Below, in pieces: positions 60,335 through 64,000 of a stretch of 64,000 bases of DNA. A program made the translations under genes and the position numbers. Source of the DNA: Streptomyces sp. CB00316 (lineage in GTDB: Bacteria > Actinomycetota > Actinomycetes > Streptomycetales > Streptomycetaceae); NCBI RefSeq assembly GCF_001905595.1, contig NZ_LIXI01000008.1, forward strand, positions 1 to 64,000. Direction: 5' to 3'. How positions within the stretch are numbered: position 1 is the stretch's first letter; every line of letters starts with the position of its first letter. The notes under the pieces are model-generated. The model ran no database searches. It worked only from the letters and a program-made list of their open reading frames with translations, and had not been told where the DNA came from.

Positions 60335-61738
60335 ATGCCGTCCCATCTGTTCGCGGACCGCCCCGCACCACAGCCCCCCGCGCACGATGCCGTCGACGCC
60401 CTGATCCACCGCGCGCGTCGACTGCGCGGAGACGTGGACGCCGTGGGGCGGAACACGGCGATGACCGACGAGGACGACCCCAGGGCGCGCTGGCAGCGCG
60501 CCCTGTGCGACCTGGCCGTCCAGCACCTCGACAACCTCGACCAGCATCTGGGGCAGCTCAAGGCGGGTCCGCCGGCCCAGCGCTCGACGGACCGGGGCGA
60601 CCGCGTGACCGCGGACGGCGCGTCGGCGAACCGGGTGGGCAGCGCCGAATGGAACCTCCTCACCGACGAGGTCAGCTGGTCGGAGGAGTTGTACGAGATC
60701 TTCGGCCGGCCCCCCGGTTCACCTCCCCTCTCCCTGGACGACCTGCCGTCCGTCCTGCTCCCCGACGACCAGCCGAAGCTGACCTCCATGGTGACGGGCT
60801 GCCTCGTGGACGGGCAGCCGATGGACGGGGAGTTCCGCATCGTGCTCCCCGACGGCCAGGTGCGCACGCTGCACATGACGGGCGAACCGGTCCTCGACTC
60901 CGAGGGCTGCACCGCCTCCATGTGGGCCGTGCTCCGGGACGTCGGGGAGCTGCGCCGCAGCGAGGAGACCGTCAGCCGGAACCGGGACTCGGCCCGGCGC
61001 GACGAGCGCACGCGGCACCGGATGGCCACGGAGGTCCAGGAGACCGTCATGCCCCCATGGCGCGGTTCGCTCCCCCTCCCGGCCAAAGGGCCCCGCGCCC
61101 TGGACATCGCCGCCCACCACCTCCCTTCCGCCGCCGGCGGCGGCCTCATCGGCGGCGACTGGTACGACGCGATGGAGCTGCCGGACGGCCGGACCCTGCT
61201 GAGCGTCGGCGATCTGTCCGGGCACGGGATTCGGGCCACCTCGGCCATGGCCATGATGCTCGGCGCGCTGCGCGGCATGGCCATCGCCGGTATCGAGCCG
61301 GGCGCCCTGATGGGTCACCTCGACCACCTCCTCGAAACATCGATGCAGCCCGTGGGCAGCGCCCTGTGCTGCCGCTTCGACCCGGCGACCGGCCTCCTCT
61401 CCTTGGCGCAGGCCGGAAACCCCGCGCCCCTGCTCTTCCGCGACGGAACGGGGCGCCGACTACCGTCCCTCGAAGGGGCGTTGCTCGGTGCCGCGTCCCA
61501 GGTCGCCTACGAGCAGGACGAGGTGCGCCTGCTCCCCGGCGACGTGCTCGTGCTGCACACGGACGGCCTGACGCGGCGCGGCGACCGGGGTGCGGGCCCG
61601 GAGCGGCTGCTCGCCCTCGCCTCCCGCTTCGCACAGGCCCGTGACGCACAGGAGTGCGTGCGGGGCGTGGTCGAGGAGTTCGGCGGGACCGAGCGCCTGG
61701 ACGACGCGTGTGTGCTGGTCGCCCGGATCGGGGCGTGA
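60335..61738 (+). CDS. PAS-containing SpoIIE-type PP2C serine phosphatase
   Basis: 467 aa; ATG 60335 with GGAGTACGAG upstream. N-terminal helices (about 15-90), PAS domain about 100-215 (WNLLTDEVSWSEELYEIFGR, DGEFRIVLPDGQVRTLHMTG), coiled linker RRSEETVSRNRDSARRDERT, PP2C/SpoIIE domain about 240-465 (GLIGGDWYDAMELPDGRTLL, VGDLSGHGIRATSAMAMMLG, LVLHTDGLTRRGDR). Such phosphatases control anti-anti-sigma partner switching or stress. The palindrome TGGCATATGCCA (60205-60216) lies 119 bp upstream. Confidence 0.92.
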   Translation: MPSHLFADRPAPQPPAHDAVDALIHRARRLRGDVDAVGRNTAMTDEDDPRARWQRALCDLAVQHLDNLDQHLGQLKAGPPAQRSTDRGDRVTADGASANRVGSAEWNLLTDEVSWSEELYEIFGRPPGSPPLSLDDLPSVLLPDDQPKLTSMVTGCLVDGQPMDGEFRIVLPDGQVRTLHMTGEPVLDSEGCTASMWAVLRDVGELRRSEETVSRNRDSARRDERTRHRMATEVQETVMPPWRGSLPLPAKGPRALDIAAHHLPSAAGGGLIGGDWYDAMELPDGRTLLSVGDLSGHGIRATSAMAMMLGALRGMAIAGIEPGALMGHLDHLLETSMQPVGSALCCRFDPATGLLSLAQAGNPAPLLFRDGTGRRLPSLEGALLGAASQVAYEQDEVRLLPGDVLVLHTDGLTRRGDRGAGPERLLALASRFAQARDAQECVRGVVEEFGGTERLDDACVLVARIGA

Positions 61739-61831
61739 GAGAGCGCGGGACCGGTGTTCAGGACTGCCGGGGCGTCATGATGGTGGGTACGCGCGGCGGT
61801 TACGGCCTCCGCCGGCGGGCCCGTACGGACA

Positions 61832-63328
61832 TCACGCCTGCGTACCCCTGGTCTTCTTGGCGACCGGGCTCTGCGGCAACGAGAGCTCGATCTGCTCGCG
61901 GAGGTCCTGGATCTTGGCGTACCCCGCGAACTGGCCGGTGAGCCGGTACATCTCGCGCAGCCGGTCCCAGGTGCGGTGCGAGGAGGTCTCCCCCATCGAC
62001 ACCAGGGCGAGCCTGGCGTAACGATCGGCCTGTTCGGGGTCGTTGGCGATGAAGCAGGCCGAGGCGAGCGAGATGTAGTCGAAGATCCTGGAGCGCTGCC
62101 GCCCGTTGACGCGCAACTCCAGGGCCTGTTTGGCGTGGCGCTGCGCGATGGACGCGGCCGCCGGGTCGTGCTCGGCCAGGGTGCGGAACGCCAGGGCCTG
62201 CATGCCGTGCAGGTCGGCCTCGTCGAACATTTGCATCCAGCTCGGCGCCGGTACGTCGCCCTTGTCCGAGACGAAGAGCTCCTCGGCCTCACCGAGGGTG
62301 CGCCGCATGGCCTGGCCCTTGCCCATCGCCGCCTGCGCCCAGGCCTCGATGGTGCGCAGCATCGCCTGCGTACGGGGCAGGGTCTCATCGCCCGAGCCGG
62401 ATTTCGCCAGCTTCATCAGGTCGAGGGCGTCGTCGGGGCGGCCCAGGTGGACCATCTGGCGTGCGGCGCGGGAGAGCGCCTCACCGGCGCGTGGCCGGTC
62501 GCCGCCCTCCCTGGCCGCGTGGGCGGCGATGACGAAGTACTTCTGGGCGGTGGGTTCGAGGCCGACGTCGTGGGACATCCAGCCCGCGAGTACGGCGAGG
62601 TTGGCTGCGACGCCCCACAGGCGGCGCTGGAGATGGTCGGGGTGGCGGTAGGCGAGCATGCCGCCCACCTCGTTGAGCTGGCCCACGACGGCCTTGCGCT
62701 GGAGGCCGCCGCCGCGGGAGGCGTCCCAGGCGCGGAACACCTCGACCGAGTGCTCCAGGGCCTCGATCTCCTCGGAGCCCACGGGCGCGGCCTCGTACCG
62801 GTCGAAACCGGCGGGGTCGGCGTGCTGAGGGGCGTTGGCGCGTGGCGCGTCGGCCGTGGAAGCGGGGCTGCTGCGCAGCCATTCGTACATGGGGCCGGCG
62901 ATGGTTGAGCCGGCGGCGAGCGCGGCGCCCGCGCCCACCATGCCGCGTCGGTTGAGCATGAGGTCCATTCCCGTGAATTCGGTGAGGACCGCTGCCGTCC
63001 GTTCGGGCGCCCACGGCAGTTGATCGGGGTCGTGTTCCTTCCCCGCGTCACGCCGTTTCCCCACACGCCCGCGCCGGCCGAACCCGAGGTCCTCGATGGT
63101 CACGACACGGCCGAGCCGCTCGGTGAACAGGGCTGCCAGCACTTCGGGCACGGGATCACGGGGGGATTCCCCCATGTCGATCCAGCGCCTGACCCGCGAG
63201 GTGTCGGTGGCCAGCTGCGGGTGGCCCATGGCCGCCGCCTGCCGGTTCACCATTCTCGCGAGTTCGCCCTTGGACCAGCCGGCCAGGCCGAACAGGTCAG
63301 AAAGGCGGGTGTTGGGTTCTCCGGTCAC
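61832..63328 (-). CDS. nsdA: NsdA-like regulator of development and antibiotic production
   Basis: 498 aa from GTG 63328 (MTGEPNTRLSDLFGLAGWSK), GGGGG 6 nt upstream; GTG 63361 would add 11 residues. N-terminal helix-turn-helix-like segment GWSKGELARMVNRQAAAMGH with TDTSRVRRWIDMGESPRDPV and LAALFTERLGRVVTIEDLGF, a near-signature of S. coelicolor NsdA and relatives. A hydrophobic patch (GMVGAGAALAAGS) follows, and residues about 180-490 are TPR-like helices (RLWGVAANLAVLAGWMSHDV, YISLASACFIANDPEQADRY). NsdA represses sporulation and antibiotics in S. coelicolor; orthology here is from sequence likeness in memory. Confidence 0.82.
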   Translation of the reverse strand: MTGEPNTRLSDLFGLAGWSKGELARMVNRQAAAMGHPQLATDTSRVRRWIDMGESPRDPVPEVLAALFTERLGRVVTIEDLGFGRRGRVGKRRDAGKEHDPDQLPWAPERTAAVLTEFTGMDLMLNRRGMVGAGAALAAGSTIAGPMYEWLRSSPASTADAPRANAPQHADPAGFDRYEAAPVGSEEIEALEHSVEVFRAWDASRGGGLQRKAVVGQLNEVGGMLAYRHPDHLQRRLWGVAANLAVLAGWMSHDVGLEPTAQKYFVIAAHAAREGGDRPRAGEALSRAARQMVHLGRPDDALDLMKLAKSGSGDETLPRTQAMLRTIEAWAQAAMGKGQAMRRTLGEAEELFVSDKGDVPAPSWMQMFDEADLHGMQALAFRTLAEHDPAAASIAQRHAKQALELRVNGRQRSRIFDYISLASACFIANDPEQADRYARLALVSMGETSSHRTWDRLREMYRLTGQFAGYAKIQDLREQIELSLPQSPVAKKTRGTQA

Positions 63329-63389
63329 GTCAAGCCCCCAGGTTCTCGGCTGACTTGACACTAACCCCCTGTCAGATGCGCTGTGACTA

Positions 63390-63419
63390 TTCGCCAGGGT
63401 TCGCCAGGGTCCGCCAGAT
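63390..63419. repeat. Three tandem 10-bp repeats TTCGCCAGGG
   Basis: Copies at 63390, 63400 (identical) and 63410 (TCCGCCAGAT, partly diverged) in the divergent region between nsdA and the phosphotransferase. Period 10 bp equals one helical turn. TGACA (63356-63360) and TGTCA (63370-63374) flank on the nsdA side. Confidence 0.7.
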
Positions 63420-63559
63420 GGTCTGCCACCCGTGACCCGGTGTCAGGTAGGAAAGCGCCACCCCGCCCGGCAGCCCTAGGTACTCCCCAGGGTGCCGAAC
63501 GGCCGTCGGCCGGGTTGGCGCACGTGACTTGTCGGCGCACGAAGGGATCTGTCTCGCCC

Positions 63560-64000
63560 ATGTACACAGCATCGTCCTCCGTGTCCGCCCCGCCCCGGCC
63601 GCTTCGCCCCATGGGGACGGGCGGCGGGCCGTATCTCGCCCCCCACGCCGGTGCGCCGGCGCAGGGTCTGGGCCGGACCCGGCGGGCGGCGGGACCGGGG
63701 GCAGGACCTCTCAGCGGAAGAATCGACCTCTCCGGGCCGCAGGGGGCGCAGGTGCGGATGGCCATCGCCTCCGTGCAACGCATCTGCCCCGAGTTCAACC
63801 CGGTCCAGGTGCTGCGGCGCAGCGGCCGTTCGGTCCTGATCGTGGGCACCACCGGGCGGGCCACCGCCGTGGCGAAGTGTTTACTGGACCACTCCCCCGC
63901 CTGGACGGAGCGGTTCCAGCACGAGATAGCGGCGTACCGCGCGTTCGTCCGGCACCGGCCCCCGGTTCGGGTGCCCCGGCTGATCGCGGCGGACCCGGAG
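63560..64000 (+). CDS. Phosphotransferase (APH-like), N-terminal part
   Basis: 147 codons from ATG 63560, running off the right edge. After a disordered leader: GRIDLSGPQGAQVRMAIASV, CPEFNPVQVLRRSGRSVLIV, GTTGRATAVAKCLLDHSPAW, ERFQHEIAAYRAFVRHRPPV. The first beta lobe of an aminoglycoside-phosphotransferase/choline-kinase fold with the ATP-anchoring Lys in VAKCLL. The catalytic HGD region lies outside the window. Divergent from nsdA. Confidence 0.85.
   Translation, partial: MYTASSSVSAPPRPLRPMGTGGGPYLAPHAGAPAQGLGRTRRAAGPGAGPLSGRIDLSGPQGAQVRMAIASVQRICPEFNPVQVLRRSGRSVLIVGTTGRATAVAKCLLDHSPAWTERFQHEIAAYRAFVRHRPPVRVPRLIAADPE

Noticed and set aside
1..64000. CRISPR arrays, tRNA or rRNA genes, insertion sequences
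   Set aside because: No regularly spaced long repeats, no tRNA cloverleaf or CCA end, and no transposase-like reading frame was seen on either strand.

Overview
The window is chromosomal DNA of a Streptomyces or a very close relative. The evidence is very high GC with strong third-position GC bias, frequent GTG/TTG starts, dense TetR/MarR/ArsR/LysR/XRE regulators, secreted glucan hydrolases with ricin-type lectin domains, an AfsA/ArpA gamma-butyrolactone signalling locus, and an NsdA-like developmental regulator. No rRNA, tRNA, CRISPR array, transposase, integrase or plasmid origin was found. Coordinates and calls come from reading the sequence; family names come from knowledge of motifs and no search was run.

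Layout. 1-1.7 kb: end of a probable arsenic-island flavoprotein, overlapped by an MFS transporter. 2.2-10.1 kb: a secreted polysaccharide-attack block with a GH64 beta-1,3-glucanase under a perfect LacI-type palindrome, a translationally coupled pair (PQQ-type sugar dehydrogenase/PKD/CBM6/ricin, then ThuA/DUF1080/ricin) and a GH16 glucanase/ricin. The ricin modules of the coupled pair are almost identical in DNA. 10.2-14.4 kb: DrrAB-like ABC exporter, DUF4097 protein, a HicB-like ribbon-helix-helix protein under an array of repeats, and a DoxX-like protein. 14.7-19.6 kb: FBP zinc-finger protein divergent from a TetR regulator, SGNH hydrolase, P450 plus ferredoxin, ThpR. 19.8-23.5 kb: a decayed stretch (methyltransferase, alpha/beta hydrolase and GH30-ricin pseudogenes) around an intact ohrR/ohr pair. 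23.6-27.4 kb: old yellow enzyme divergent from ArsR, zinc alcohol dehydrogenase divergent from an XRE/MmyB-type regulator.

27.9-31.5 kb is a butyrolactone locus: AfsA-type synthase and NmrA-type reductase divergent from an ArpA/ScbR-type receptor, followed by a ScbR2-type pseudo-receptor, with two ARE-like operators. 31.5-40.7 kb: LysE exporter and LysR regulator, a two-component system, GH114, VOC, PlsC, a three-gene micro-operon with 4-bp overlaps (alpha/beta hydrolase, zinc ribbon, 53-aa protein) and an LLM oxidoreductase. 40.9-45.9 kb: STAND ATPase without an output domain, GNAT remnant, serine beta-lactamase-type hydrolase, PepSY-like lipoprotein. 46.1-49.9 kb: complete fructose operon fruR-fruK-fruA with terminator. 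50-54.7 kb: tyrosine phosphatase, signal peptidase I, DinB, DUF1801 pseudogene, epoxide hydrolase, and a secreted TNT-domain NAD-glycohydrolase-type toxin followed 5 bp later by a small cytoplasmic protein that may be its immunity factor.

54.9-64 kb: LPMO remnant, DUF4230, DUF4389 and VanZ membrane proteins, TPR protein, DUF1275 protein, a TIGR02569-like pseudogene, a PAS/SpoIIE PP2C phosphatase, an NsdA-like regulator and the start of a phosphotransferase. The observations most worth following are the TNT toxin/putative immunity pair, the repeat array at the HicB-like gene, the homogenised ricin domains, and several clean palindromic operators. At least eight loci are frameshifted or truncated, which is either real decay or a sign of indel errors in the assembly.
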